This document shows, piece by piece, positions 1 to 12,800 of a DNA stretch of 64,000 bases (positions are counted from its first letter, which is position 1; each line of letters begins with the position of its first letter). The notes beneath the pieces are model-generated. The model saw nothing but the letters and a program-made list of their open reading frames with translations. It was not told the origin of the DNA and did not search any database. The position numbers and the translations under genes were made by a program. The DNA comes from Climacteris rufus. Taxonomy: Eukaryota; Chordata; Aves; Passeriformes; Climacteridae. The stretch is from contig VZRZ01008578.1 in the NCBI GenBank assembly GCA_013398175.1, positions 725,602 to 789,601 on the forward strand. The letters are read 5' to 3'.

Positions 1-2756
1 ATCCTTGGGATTTGCTGCTTCCTGATATAGCCCTAAAGCTCTGCTGACAGAAAGAAGGATGGGTGCTCTGATTCAAAGCATCATGGTGGGGGAATGTCTC
101 ATTCTGGAAATACAACTTGGTTACACTTTGGGATGTAAACTAGTAAAAACATCACTCTCCTTCTAGAGTTAGAGGGCTTGCTTTGTGATCAGCAGAAGTG
201 ATAGTCAGACTAGGTCTACAAAATCTGCATTCAATACACAAAACCCAGTTTGTGAAACCCATCAGTTAAGGTCAGCATCTTACAGCATTATGCTTTGGCA
301 TAGAAGTCTTTTTGCCTCAAAACTACTTTATGCTAATATGTACCTATATGGTAGCGAAATTAAATTAACAATGTTAATCATAAAAGAGAAGCACTTTTAA
401 GACCTGTGGCTTGCAGCACATCTGGTCCTCTTGTCTCAGTGTTTCAGAGAAAAAGCTCAGTGTTAAATATTTGGTTGCTTTGAGCCTGCAGCTTGAGAAC
501 CTGGCACAGCTTTATTGTATGCACAGGTAGATAATTCGGTTTAAAGTTTGCACAGCTGCTTTTTGACCATTTTCGTTTGATTACACAAGTGCATATGATG
601 GTTGAATTCATCTTTCCCTGCATAAGCCTCATTTGCGAGTGCATCATGTGAAATCATGTGTATTGTATATGTGTGCTCATCTTACTTTTTCTCTCTCTTT
701 ATGTACTTTAATGAATGTACACTTCTCAAGGGAAAATGATTATAACAGAGCCCTATGTAGGGCAACTTTTATGCAGTTACAGGAAATGACAATCCCCAAT
801 GAAGCTGCAAATTTGCACTCGTAAGTCCTTCTTTACTGGCAGGTTCCTTGAACTCATCAAAGAAACTTCAGAGGTGGATTTTCCTCTTGCCACCCTTGTT
901 AAGAACTGCTGTGATGAAACCCTGTATTTCTTAATTTTTACCACTGTTGTTATTCTTTTAAGCTCTTGGCTTCTAAAATGCTGGGTCTCTGGATGTCCTG
1001 GCTCTGAGGCGGTCTTGCCTGTAGTTGAGCAACAACAGCTTTGAACCAGTCGCTTCACAGTCCCACTCCCACAGTGACCCCTGCCTGTCTTTCATTCCCC
1101 AGTGCCGCTCCTCACATATAAATTGGAGCCAGAAGCGTGAATATGCTCAGATGACTTCTGAAGACTTTTTGGCTAACCCATGCATTGCTCATACCTTCAG
1201 CCATGCCTGTGAATCTGACTGCTAATCCTGGGAGCTTCTGTTGAGATGTGCTCTCACCCGTGTGGATCCCGTATGAATGAGTGCGTGTAGCCTGCCAGGA
1301 GAGGCAGAGCAGGGGAAGAGGAGCTTGTTCATGCTGCCAGCTCCTCTTCTTGCCTTGTTACTGCTCAAATCTTTACTGCATCCAGTGGCAAAACCTTGAT
1401 CCTTACTGGATTTTCTAGGTGCTCTGAAATTATTATTTCTACTACTAGTGTGAAATAACACTGATCAATTCAAAGCCCTACCCCTTTTTCTGCTATAGGA
1501 CAATAATTGTTTGCACAACTATTTATTATTTTTGCTTTTTCGTCTGGTAATAGATTTTTTTGTAAATCATACTGTTCCTTGAGGGCCACTGTTAAGCCCC
1601 CTATTCTGTCACTCATTGTCACATTACAATGTGTTTATTGCATCTTGTCACATCTTGTCCTGTAAGCATTGTAAGCCCAGTCCCTTGTTAACACCGCAAA
1701 ATCTTGATCGCATTGGAACCTCTGTCTATTATCGTAATGAAAATATTAAACAGTAATTTCCTCCTCAGATGGCAATAGATGTAGCATTACTGGGACTCTC
1801 GAACTGCTTATCAAATAGAAAATTTATCTTAACACCTGTAGCTGAAATGAAGTAAAATACTTGGTGACTGCTGTGCTAATGTTTCTATGAAGGAGAAAAA
1901 ACTGAAAATGTATCCAAAACCAGTGACAATGCATAGTATAAATGTTTATATCCAGCTTTATGAATTGGCATGGGGAAATACCATTCTGATGTATAGTTTG
2001 ATACTGACATTTTTATAGAGCAGTCATTTTTCTCAGCATTCTGTTGAGGAAATAAACTATCAAGCATGTTTCTGTTGCGGGTTTTAAGACAGGATGATAT
2101 TTCGCTCTTTCCCTCTCTCTCTCTTGCTCTTCTGTGAGAATTTCTTTCTTTGATCAGTGCAGGAAAGATAAATGCTGTCTGCAGTGCTGTTGGATTATTC
2201 CCACACTAGCTGATTCTGCTAAGGAAATGATTTTAAAATATATTCTGGCCTCTGACGGGTGTTGAAATACCTTTTCAAACTAGAGCCATAACTCCGCCTT
2301 TACTGGCAGACACCGATGATGCCTCAAGTTTGTTGTCTTGCTCAGGTCTAAGAAACCATTGTGTCCAGTGAATGCAGTGCTAGGGATAGTCACTGAACAG
2401 GTGCTTCTTCACAGTTACTCATCTATTTGCAGACAGTTATGCATTGTCTGCAACAGCTCTTACATTTAATTCTCCTGTGGTATGGAGCTGCACAATTTAA
2501 ATACTGTTATACTTTGATTCCTGTTTTCTCTGTCATATTATAGAATAGTATTTATGGTGCTATGGCAAGAACATATTTTGTGAGTATCTATTGGTCTGGC
2601 TGTATTTCAGTGTTTAATTACCCTACTGTGAGCAAGATCCTTGAAAGGGTAACAGGATGTGAACATCCTGGTTCATGAAGAACATATGCAACAAGATCAT
2701 TAAGCAATTAATCTCCATAGATCATGTTTTCTTGTTGTATTACTATATGTTTCAAA
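1..2756. other. AT-rich non-coding stretch, no gene seen
   Basis: No frame here looks coding; the open frames are short, overlap in several frames and on both strands, and have no splice-site support. The only distinctive item is a short pyrimidine CT repeat near 2108-2130. It is best read as intron or intergenic DNA. Confidence 0.6.
2108..2130. repeat. CT-rich simple repeat
   Basis: A short run of alternating C and T (CCCTCTCTCTCTCTTGCTCT). It is a simple polypyrimidine repeat with no other visible function. Confidence 0.6.
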
Positions 2757-3308
2757 CATGTTCCAATGTTTGACAGTCCTTTCCATGAATAAATTTTTCT
2801 TAATATCCAATCTCAACCTTGCCTTAAGGCTAGGTCCTCTGTTTCTGTGGCTTGTTACCTGGGAGAGAAGACCAACCCCCACCTAGCTACAAACTCCTTT
2901 CAAGCAGTTGTAGAGAGGGATAAGGTCCCGTGCAAGCTTCCTTTTCTCCAGGCTAAACAGCCCCATCAGTCCCTCACAGGACTTGTGTTCCAGACCCTTC
3001 ACCAGCTCAGCTGCCCTTCTCTGGACGTGCTCCAGCACCTCAATGTCTTTCTCATAGTGAGGGGTCCAGAACTGGACGCAGCACTTGAGGTACAGCCTCA
3101 CCAGTGCTGGGTACACAGAAAGATTTACTTCCTGGTCCTTCTGGCCACACCGTTCCTGATACAGGCCAGGATGCCATTGGCACACTGCTGGATCATGTTC
3201 AGCTGCTGCCAGTCAGCACCCTCAGGTTCTTTTCCACTGGGCTGCTTTTCAGGCACTCTTTTGTCAGCCTGTAGTGCTGCATAGGGTGGTTGTGTCTCAA
3301 GTTGCAGT
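2757..3308 (-). mobile_element. CR1 LINE fragment (3' part of ORF2), 5'-truncated and decayed
   Basis: CR1 is the main non-LTR retrotransposon of birds; its ORF2 encodes endonuclease and reverse transcriptase. Read on the minus strand this copy gives the hallmark C-terminal ORF2 motifs in order: ADKRVPEKQPSGKEPEGA, NGILACIRNGVARRTRK, CCVQFWTPHYEKDIEVLE, VQRRAAELVKGLEHKS, GLFSLEKRKLARDLIPLYN, then GLLSQVTS and LDIKKNLFMERTVKHWN. The reading moves between frames: one ends near 3125, the next covers 2883-3185, and the last lies below 2882. The copy therefore carries frameshifts and a stop and is not functional. Homology fades near 2757 and the usual 3' octamer tail is not visible. The family call is recalled from CR1 sequence; subfamily unassigned. 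Confidence 0.93.
2883..3185 (-). pseudogene. CR1 ORF2 reverse transcriptase C-terminal remnant
   Basis: An open frame of about 100 codons inside the CR1 copy. It carries the post-RT C-terminal region, including CCVQFWTPHYEKDIEVLE and GLFSLEKRKLARDLIPLYN. The catalytic RT core and endonuclease are absent because the element is 5'-truncated. A stop after the GVCS residues and a frame change separate it from the final segment at 2700-2882. It is a dead fragment, not a host gene. Confidence 0.85.
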
Positions 3309-6300
3309 AATTTCTTCTTCCCCACTTCCTCTAAATGTATGTAGCTGAATGATATTCTTTCTGTGCCTTCCAGAGCTTTCTAAGGGAAAAGAGCTCAGAA
3401 ATGGACTGAGTTTTACCAGAAATATTGCACCCTCCTTCTGAAATTATCAGTTTCATAACTGAAAAAATTGATAAGCCTCTTAAGCCTTTTCAAAAAATAG
3501 ATTTAGGTTGAGTATCTTTAATAGGAAATAGTATTAAAATTCCATTATTCTAAAATGGCCAAAGTTCAGCTATCATTAATTATCACAGACCTTCAGTGAA
3601 CAAGTCCAATCTAGAAGCCTATATCAAAATATAATTTATTATTAAAGCTAATTGTTAGTTTAATTATTCACAGCACTGTCATGAATTGGTTTGTCTGAAG
3701 TCCTGGGTTAGAATTTGACTTAAATTTATCAAAATTGTACGAGAGATTTCTCTAATTTTATTTGCAGCATATGTAATTGTAAAAGATTTGGGTTTGATTT
3801 TTTTTTTTCTTCCTTTAAAGCATTTTGTTTACCTATTAATAATCTAAATCTCAAAAATAACACATAATTCCTATCTATGGATTGATTTTGAAGTTTTAAT
3901 AGTTAAAGGAAGATTACAGGGCTTTGCATTAACTTCTACAATTAATAGTTCTAAAGAGTAACATTAAGATAACCTGACAGCATGGTAAAAGTAGACTGAG
4001 GGGAAAAGTTTATATATATTGAAGATGTTAATCCTGTCCCCCTCCTTTAATCATTTATTTTAGTGTATATTTATATCTGAGGCTGTTCTGTCTCTGTTCT
4101 TTCAGCTCTTTTGATATTGGATGCCAAATGTTGAGAACTATATTTCTTTAAAGTGTGTTATCTTAGCCATCACTGGTTGAAATGGGGGATGGCAAGAGAC
4201 CTGGCCATATGTCCATTGTATTCCCACATGTGATCATCTTAAGTCACTCCCCACCAATGTTCGAAGGGTTTATTTTTGAAACAGACCAAGAGTGATAACA
4301 TTTCTGCGGTTCACTTAGGACATTTATCCTAGTTGTATTTTTACTCCTGGAAAAACTTATTGTAGTTTGTGTGTGTTCATGGACCATGTCTATTCACTTT
4401 TCTCTTTTTATGTATCCTGTTTTCTAGACCTGTGAATATCCTCATGGTCATTAGCTGAGTTTATTTTCGAGGCCTCTCGTCTTTGTGGACATGCAGAGCT
4501 GTATAAGCCTGAGGTCTGAAGAGAGCAGAATTTTTCTTATTTTGCATGTCTTTCATGTTTCAAAGTGCTGGCTAGCTTCTCTCAATGTGAAATGGATTAG
4601 TCTTTTAATAAGTAACCTGTTTCTACCAATATTGAAAAAGGGATTGAGCAGTGTAATACCTAGGAGGCATTCTCATCGTATTCACTCTGTAGGTGATGGT
4701 GTTCAGTCAAGCCAGTGCAAGGAACAGATGCAGGACCACAGCAGTCTGAAGTATGCTTTCATTGTACACTCATCTAGCTTGTCCTCAGTTTACAGGCTTC
4801 TTGAACTGAGGTCATGCATGAAACTACTGGATGCTGAATTTTAATCAGTGAGCTAGCCTAAAACGTTTTTTGATCTGTTTTAGGCTTTCAATGTACGATG
4901 CAGTATGTATCACTGCCTTTCTTTGGTCTGGAGAAAACCTAATGTTTCATTTTTTTTTTAAACTTCTGTGTGCTAATTTACTTTTGACTTGTCTCATTAG
5001 AATTAGAGAATATCATTTTCTATTTACCTTTCTAGATGATTTGTGATTTTACAGAAATTTTTCACCTTTGTATTCTCTCTCACACTCAAATTGAACATTC
5101 TGCTTTATAATCTCTAATACAAGTCTTTTCCATTAATTTTTTGTCTCCTTCTCTATTTCTAGTCTCAGGATTCTGTGATGATAGTTAAAGACACCAGAAC
5201 TCCATACAGTATTCAAACTGTGAGCATGTAGCATATGTATATAAAACTGTCTATATAGATTTCTTTGTAATTCTTCCTATTGTTCTGTTGTCCTTTGAGA
5301 AGCCATCAAACTGAGTAATGTTTATGACTGCTTTGGTTGTGTGGGGGTTTTTTTAGTTGAGTGTTTTTTTCTCTTGTTAACTGGTACTTTTGATGATGGA
5401 CCTACACCGCTGTCCTGAAATGGTAATAACAAGTTTAGAGTCTATTATTGCTTTTGACAAACAAAGCAAGTGTTGGTTATGGGCCCTACTTTGGCACTCG
5501 AATTTCACTTGCCATTTTTTTGCCCAGTTCTCAGTACCATGAGAGTTTTCTGTAGCTCTTCATAGTTTAGGTTTTTGGGACTTTTTACATAGTTACTTTA
5601 AGATGCTTTTCATTTGTATTCCTTTTGTCATTAAGCACATATTAATCTCTAAGTTGATCTTTCCTCCTATTTCAAGATAGTTCTGTTTTTTAGAGCTTTT
5701 GATTTGGAATCTTGCTGGTTTTGTGACTGCTGTCCTGCTTTCTGATCAAAGGCATTTTGTAAACCCATGAGATCGTCTTTTATTATGCTAGCTAATTCCT
5801 TCAAAGAGTTTTTAATATTTTTGTCGGTTATCAGTTCTCTTGCTAAATATATGTTGGCCCTTCTCCTGTATATCATGGATATTCATTTATTTAATGATGC
5901 TATTCTTTACTGTAATTTCCAGCACTGAAGATGATTTAAATGATAGGTTGTACAAATGGGATATTGCATAATGGTTATGACAATACTTTGGCAATTTCAC
6001 ATAAGAAATCCTTCAAATCTCTCTTGGATGAAAACCATCTGGCCTTGAAAATTTGTTACCATTTTTTATCAATCTTTCCTACAGCTATTCTACTGACACA
6101 TTAGTTTAAGATGACATTCTACAAGAGAAAGAATTGCTGTGGGATCATTCAAACATCTTCTGGGGCAAACAAGTCTTGCAACCCTTTCACAAGCTTTGCA
6201 ATCTGTCTTGTAGGTTTCTCGTTCACTTAATTTTATTTGAGGAAAGACAACTATTGCTGCTATGCCATTAGTAAATTTTCCACAAATTATTTACTAATCT

Positions 6301-9300
6301 TCTTTTTTTTACGTTTAAGATGCCAGAATTCCAGGGTGTTTTATTTACATGTGACTTCTGTAACCAGTAGCTGACTTCTCTTGTCTTATTGAATGGGCAA
6401 ACAAGGTGATTACTTTGGAGGTTTTTTTGGTACTTCTACTGTGGTTTTTTGGTTTGGTTTGGGGGTTGGTTTACACCCAAAACCTTGTTGGGTTTTTCTT
6501 TTCTCCTTCCAGATCCTTGTCTTTGACCTTTCCTTTTGTAATGGAACATGAGTACAAGAGTTGGCCCTACCCTAGCACTCCTGGACGCATAATGTAGACA
6601 TGTAGAGAGGTGCCACCTCTGCATCTAGGAGGCTCAGAACAGTGTGAGCTTCACTGGCATCACTGACACAGCTTTGCTTGCCTGATACTCGCATGTTACA
6701 AGGCAGATTCAAGCATCATGTATAATAGAGTAAACCAGAAAACGTGTGAGCTCCTGCCTGGCTTGTATTCATGTTTGCTTTCACCAGTAGATTTTGAAGT
6801 TCTCTCTGTTTTTTTGTTTGTTCATTCCCTCTGTTCTGTTTCTCTTCCAGCAGAGTGCAGCCCTCCTCCCCTGCTCTAGTCTACGGCTCTGTGGTTTTGC
6901 TTGGGTTTTTGCTCAAAGTTAGAGGTTAAAGCCCAATTAGTAGATGCACAACTTCATCTGTTCAGTTTGGAAAGTCTCGGTATATGAAGTTTTTTGTTTG
7001 TGAATGCTAACAGAAACTAAGGCTTTATTACCTAAATTCTTGGGGTTTTCTTTGCAGGTTTTTTTAAAGCTTCATGTTCTTGATGGTTGTTTTGCTGCTT
7101 TACCAGAGCTTTAAGGAAGAAAGTAAGAATTCAGTTTGTTTAAAGATTTGGGTAAAATTAGAATAGTAAATTGCCTTGGAGGTTCACAGCTTTCATGTTC
7201 TTGCAAAATAAGAAAGGAAGTCTTATCTAACACAGTGTATACATGTGATATCAGATGCTTCAGGAATATTGGACAAAGCTTGAAAAGGTAAGGAGTGAAA
7301 ACATGATGGGATTAATACTCATGAAATTAACAGTAGGATATTGATCTCCACATCGCAAATTACATGAAGTAAGTCTGATTCCTTTGTGACGTGATGGACA
7401 CTTAACCTGAGTGTGTTTCATCACAGTAATAACATTTCATCTCCTGACACTTTTCTTTTATGAAAACCTGGCTCTTCTATTGAGGCATCCAGCAGCTTTT
7501 CAGATGAGATTACTTAAAGTATGTTACTCTAACTAGAGAAGGGAGGCAGGACTGCATAAAATCAGAATGATGTGAATAAAAACTTAGACATTTCTATCTA
7601 GTCTGCTAATGACTTTTAACACTTAAAAAATACCCCTCCCCCAAAACAATTGAAAAACTCCATTTCAGAATAATCTTTATGGACACTTTTTATAGGGTAT
7701 ATGTGTTGTTACAACCCTATTAAAGTCCAAAGACTTGCTTCAATTTATGCAAGTTGAGGCTTTGTATGTGTAAATCTTGAACTGTGGGGAAGTGTTTATT
7801 TTATTTCTTACTGTCGGAGCATGGTTTGGGCAGTGAGGGCTCTCTTCCTACCACTGTCACAGACTGTACTAAGGACAACAGGGCTGCAGTGGGCTCTTGT
7901 GGAGTTACTGAGAACAGCTGCAGGACTGTTGCAGAGAAGCACAGTTGAGACCAGGTTGGAGCCAGGACACGTGCCTGAGGTGCTTGGGAAGTTCAGTTGC
8001 CAACTCTTGGGACATCTTTGAGCATGCATGAACTGATCCCTTTTACTCAATGCAAATTTTCAGAGATGAGAAAAGTGTGGTCCATTCAGTAGAGCTGCTG
8101 CCTGGCTGTTTTGAAACTCATACCTCTCAAACAGCAGTTCCCAGCTTGGTGCTGCTGTTTGAGGATGTCTCCACCCCATTCATGGGGTGCAGGCTGTGTG
8201 CCCACCCATGGGAGTTTCTCACTAAAACTGTGTCTTGTTGTGTCTGAGGAGTGCCCAGATAAGTGTGGCTGGGATATAACAGATTTCAGTGTTTTTCTGG
8301 TTATCCCTCATCCTAGATGCACCCCAGCAGTTTCTCATCTCTCCTGTTTCTCTACCCTTCTTCCATCTAGCTGGTGGGGGGATGATGCTCTTGGGACTCT
8401 GGGGAAAGGAATAGACGTGGATAGGCTTTGCAAACAGAGGAATCCCTCTGGCTGGCAAAGGGGGGATAACCAAAGGAAGTCTTCCTCAAATGCATGGAGT
8501 GCTCTTCTCTCATGCTTTAAATGAAAATTAGAAATTTAATGAAAGATGCTAGAGTTCCTCAGACAAACCACTACCAACTCATTTGTTTGACTTTTAGCAG
8601 GGGTTAAGTAGAGGAGCTACTAATCCTGGAACTCTGTACTATCATGTTCCATGTTAAATGAATGCATCCTAAGATAGGTACTATGGGTAGACAACTTCAG
8701 TTGAAATGCTTCAGGTTGTCAAAGATTGTACCAGATTGTACAATTAATTGAAATTGGTGTTTGCAGCCTCCCCTATGTGTATATGCAGATATCTCTGGAT
8801 GCCTGTTTAAAAAATAACAGTATATTACTCCTAACTGCATAACTCTTCATCTAGAGGTCCAAATAGCTTTGTATTTTGGGGTGGATGATTCTTCAACATC
8901 CTTGTGAACTGGATAATTGTTCAGTTTATTTTATGCCATATAGAAGTGGGCTGTCTTTTCATCATCTGACTGACTATTGCACTCTAGAGTTATATTTTTA
9001 TTAGTAACGTTGTCATTAATGAAAGTGTCAAGTCGTTAGTGTTTTGTGGTAGTGTCATGTCAAGATCATTTGAATTCAAAGAGCTTATTGGCTGGGGAAA
9101 GATGTGTGTTTATAGGATTAATAATTTAGAGAATATTTTTCTATCTAATGAAGAGCTTAATTAAGAGATTCTGCAGTCCTTCAAGACATTCAGATGCTCA
9201 AATTTCAGTTAAAAATTAAATAATAAAAACATACCAAAGAAAATAGGGAGTCTTTAGTAATAAAATGTGAATATATCCTATTTTATTGTTCAGTTGCTAT

Positions 9301-9790
9301 TAAACATGTTATAGAAGTAAAGTTCAGTAGTACATACTGTCTTGTGAGCCAACTAAAATGTATTTTGTGTTATTACTTTTTTTTAATCCTCAGTTTCTGT
9401 AAGGCTATGGGCCTTTTTTCTTTGATTTGTCAGGAGAGTCTTAGCAAAAACTGAAAATGTATCTTTAGCTGAGAGGACAAATGTGCTTTGATTCTGAAAT
9501 GAAACATGACTACAAAAACTGCACCTTTGTACCCAGGAGGTCTGATCTCTGTATTTTTAGTCTGTTTTATTCATTAATTTTAATGACTAAAAGTGCATCT
9601 TTCACTGGTTTTTATCCCCGTAGGCTAGTAAACTGTCATGCAGCAAAAAATAGATTTTATTTTGCTTTATACTTAATCACTGAAGTTGATAGTTAATCCT
9701 TAGCAGTGGGGTCAATTTATTCCAAGTTTGGCCCATTAAATTCCATGGTATAAATTAAATGCTAAAGAACTGCATTGGAATAGCTACAGA
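3309..9790. other. AT-rich non-coding stretch, no gene seen
   Basis: Nothing in this 6.5 kb is recognisable. Open frames at 4485-4844 and 8111-8524 lack splice context and family motifs. A minus-strand frame at 5667-5876 is lysine- and glutamine-rich but matches nothing I can name. T-runs near 3799-3808 and 4950-4959 are simple low complexity. Confidence 0.55.
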
Positions 9791-9854
9791 GTTTTTTTGT
9801 TTGTTTGTTTGGTTTTTTTGGGTTTTTTTTTGTTTGTTTGTTTGTTTGTTTTGG
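9791..9854. repeat. T-rich (TTTG)n low-complexity tract
   Basis: About 64 bases made almost only of T and G, with repeated TTTG units interrupted by T-runs and GG. It is a simple-sequence tract; on the opposite strand it reads as an A-rich CAAA repeat. Confidence 0.85.
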
Positions 9855-12800
9855 TTGATATAAGTTTATTGGTAGCCCTACCTGGGCAAAAAAGAAATTA
9901 GCTCATCCTTCAAAACCCACTAGGCTGTTTTCCAACTGCTACATCTGCACTTCTACAAAGAAACTGTCCTTAAATTAAGGCAATTTGGTTAAAATAATTG
10001 AGGTATTCCCACAAGCATCTTCAGGAGAGAAAACTAAGAAGAGTTGGAACTAATTCTTGGGACTTCAGTGGGCTTTGGACTGTTCTTATGAATACATTCC
10101 TAACTAGTTGTTGATACCATAAATAAATTTGCCTTTGTAGCTGTTGCTTTCATGGGGTTTTCTAGGGGCTGGGAATATAGGTAGGGTTGGCATATTCTGA
10201 ATTAGGTTAAGATTAGATAAACAGTTTCTACTGTCTACTGCTGTTTTGACTGCAAATGAGAAACTACTATAAATTAAAACATATAGTTGTGTTTTTCATT
10301 TATTTTTAATTTAGGCTTTCAAAGCTTTGCTTTTTTCTCATTTCCTGCTTCTGGTGACCTATTTTGCTAATATGCTTACCATCCTGTTTGTTCATTAAAA
10401 TGACTGCCAACTAAATTTACTTTTATTTTATGTTTATTGAAAGTCTTGTGGGGAAAAAAGCCATCCTGGTTGTTCACAATGCCCACAAAGAGCTCTTCAG
10501 ACATGGTTTAAACATGTCTGTTATGGAGGAATTTAAGCATGCAGGTGGATTGAATGAATTGCATTTGGACTACAGGGTGATAACTACAATCGTTCTCCTC
10601 GGCCTGTATGAAGGGGATGTGGGTAGAACTTAAAGGTGCCTGTGCATTTGCTGCCTTGACACAGATGCATTATTGTGGGAGCACAGATTGTACCCGAGGA
10701 TATTCCTCTCTTGGGGTTTCATGGTAGTGTCCTGAGCTCCATGTTGGCCACACTTGAAAATTAGTAAATGTCTTATCTTCCCACCTCCAGTCACCCAATA
10801 CAAACTGGTTTTCCTTGCAGTGTGAGAGGTTCTGAGAAGTGAGAGTGAAGGGGTGTGGAGGGATTCCCACACTTTCTTTCATCAGAGGTGTTACTTCTGT
10901 TGCCTGACTTGAAACATTCAAAGGCCATTCTCAAATGGAGAACTGGGAAATGTTTCCTCTATTCCTTATTGGTTTATGGATTATGTAAAAAGGGCAGACC
11001 TTGAATTTGATATTTCTGTTCTGTATCTTGTAAAGGTCATCTGTGTACAAATTTACAGAAAGATCTTACTGATTCCTTCCACTGTGTTCTTTTGCTGGAT
11101 AGGGAGCCTTTAAAATGGAGAAATGAAATTGTTACTTGGTGTTACATTTGTTTGTTGGCCTGAAGAAGAGAGAGCTCAATAAGATAATTTGTGAGTATCT
11201 ATGTAGTTAACCAGAATAATCAGATTAATTAGTTTCAAGTAATGCAGACGTGATAATATAATTCATACAACTAAAGAAAATAGAATCGTTGATCATTTAA
11301 TACATTTTTTTGCCATGATAATGCCTGATTCAGATGTAAAACTAATGCCTAGATGTAACTATCCAAGCAGGAAGTTACTACTTTGATGTGCAGAGATTCT
11401 TTGCTACGTCATTGCCTAACGGCTAAATATTAGAAAAAACATGCTTCAATGGCAGTGTTAAGCATTGGGGAGTAGTTAGACACAAAACTTGCTCTCAGTT
11501 ATTTCCATTAACTATAAAATAACTGAAACATGTTTTATTGAACTGCAGGGATGTGATCTATAGCCAAAACACTCTTCTGTGTTCTTTTTAACTAGCAGAG
11601 ATCTATTTCAGGTCTGCATGGGCCTTTTGGGGCTCTACAGTAGCTGCCAAAGTGAATTTTTTGGAAACTGCATGAATCCTACACTGGCTTTTCAGCTCTT
11701 GGAACGTGACAGATACTGATGCTCACAGACTGAGGTCACCCTGATATGGCTGCAGTGGGGAGGTTCCTGTGTCTGCAGGAAGGTACATCATCTCTGAGTT
11801 AGCACAGGAACCAGAAAAAGTACTAGATTAAATTAATTAAATTCTTCAATCAGCTTGCAGAGATGTGGGTAGGAAGAAATAATTGAGAATTCAGGGGGTA
11901 GGATTCTGAAGTGTACTATAGTTTGACAGGTAATTGATAAACTTGGTTTGGTAGCTCTGTTTTATTTTAACAAATGAACGTGGATACATTTGTTCTCTGG
12001 AATTAAGTGATAGCATGCTTGGTTCCCAGTAAAACAGCAGCTGTTATCTAAAGCATCTTTACAAGAAAGTTTGGTAATATGGCAATATAGTTTCTATTTT
12101 AATACTAAAAATTAGATGGCTTAGTTATTAAAATGACAGATTTACCAAGTCTTGAAGACAGTTACCTTATGTATGTAAATGCACACACTGGAATTCCATG
12201 CCATGATTAAATATTCAGATTGGCTTCAGCTGATTTACTTAACTTACTAATTTATGCAGCAGCTGTGCTCCTATAGCAATCAGCGAAGGAACTCAGTAGG
12301 AACCTGACTTTGTTTGGACTATATAAGGAAAATGTGATGGGCCAGATTCATTCCTGCTCTTGAGCTACATATAGAGCTACTCTGTATCATGCAGCTGTAG
12401 GAATTGTTCCTATTCATGGAGCTGGATATATCTAGACATCTGGGGAGTAGTTCTGAGCAAACACCCCAAGAATGCCAATGTGTTGTTTTGTGACAGAAAC
12501 TTAATGCAGTCTGTAAGGCAGAACCTGCCTGGGTGCAGCAAATGCTGTGGCACAGGGTGTCATGCAAAATGCGTCTGCATTACGAAATGTGATTCAAATG
12601 GAAGCTTCTGGTAGCTGATTTGTAAGTAAACAAAGGAGCTGAGTTAAAGGAAATCAAGTGTGGTTTGGCTGGAACCAGAAGGTGACAGAACAGTGGTTCC
12701 TCCAGTGGGAGCTTCAGGATGGAGACAGGAAGGGTCTGGTCAGGGACACCAGGAGGACTTGGGTATTGCTTACCATGGCCTTCCCTGTCCAGAGCTCTCT

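Noticed and set aside
5667..5876. Minus-strand 69-codon frame rich in K, Q and N with helix-like texture, briefly considered as an old retroviral or coiled-coil remnant
   Set aside because: No family motif, no flanking LTR or other viral segment, and AT-rich DNA yields such lysine/asparagine-rich frames by chance.
8111..8524. 137-codon plus frame
   Set aside because: Overlaps other long frames on both strands; tryptophan- and serine-rich nonsense with no motif or splice context.
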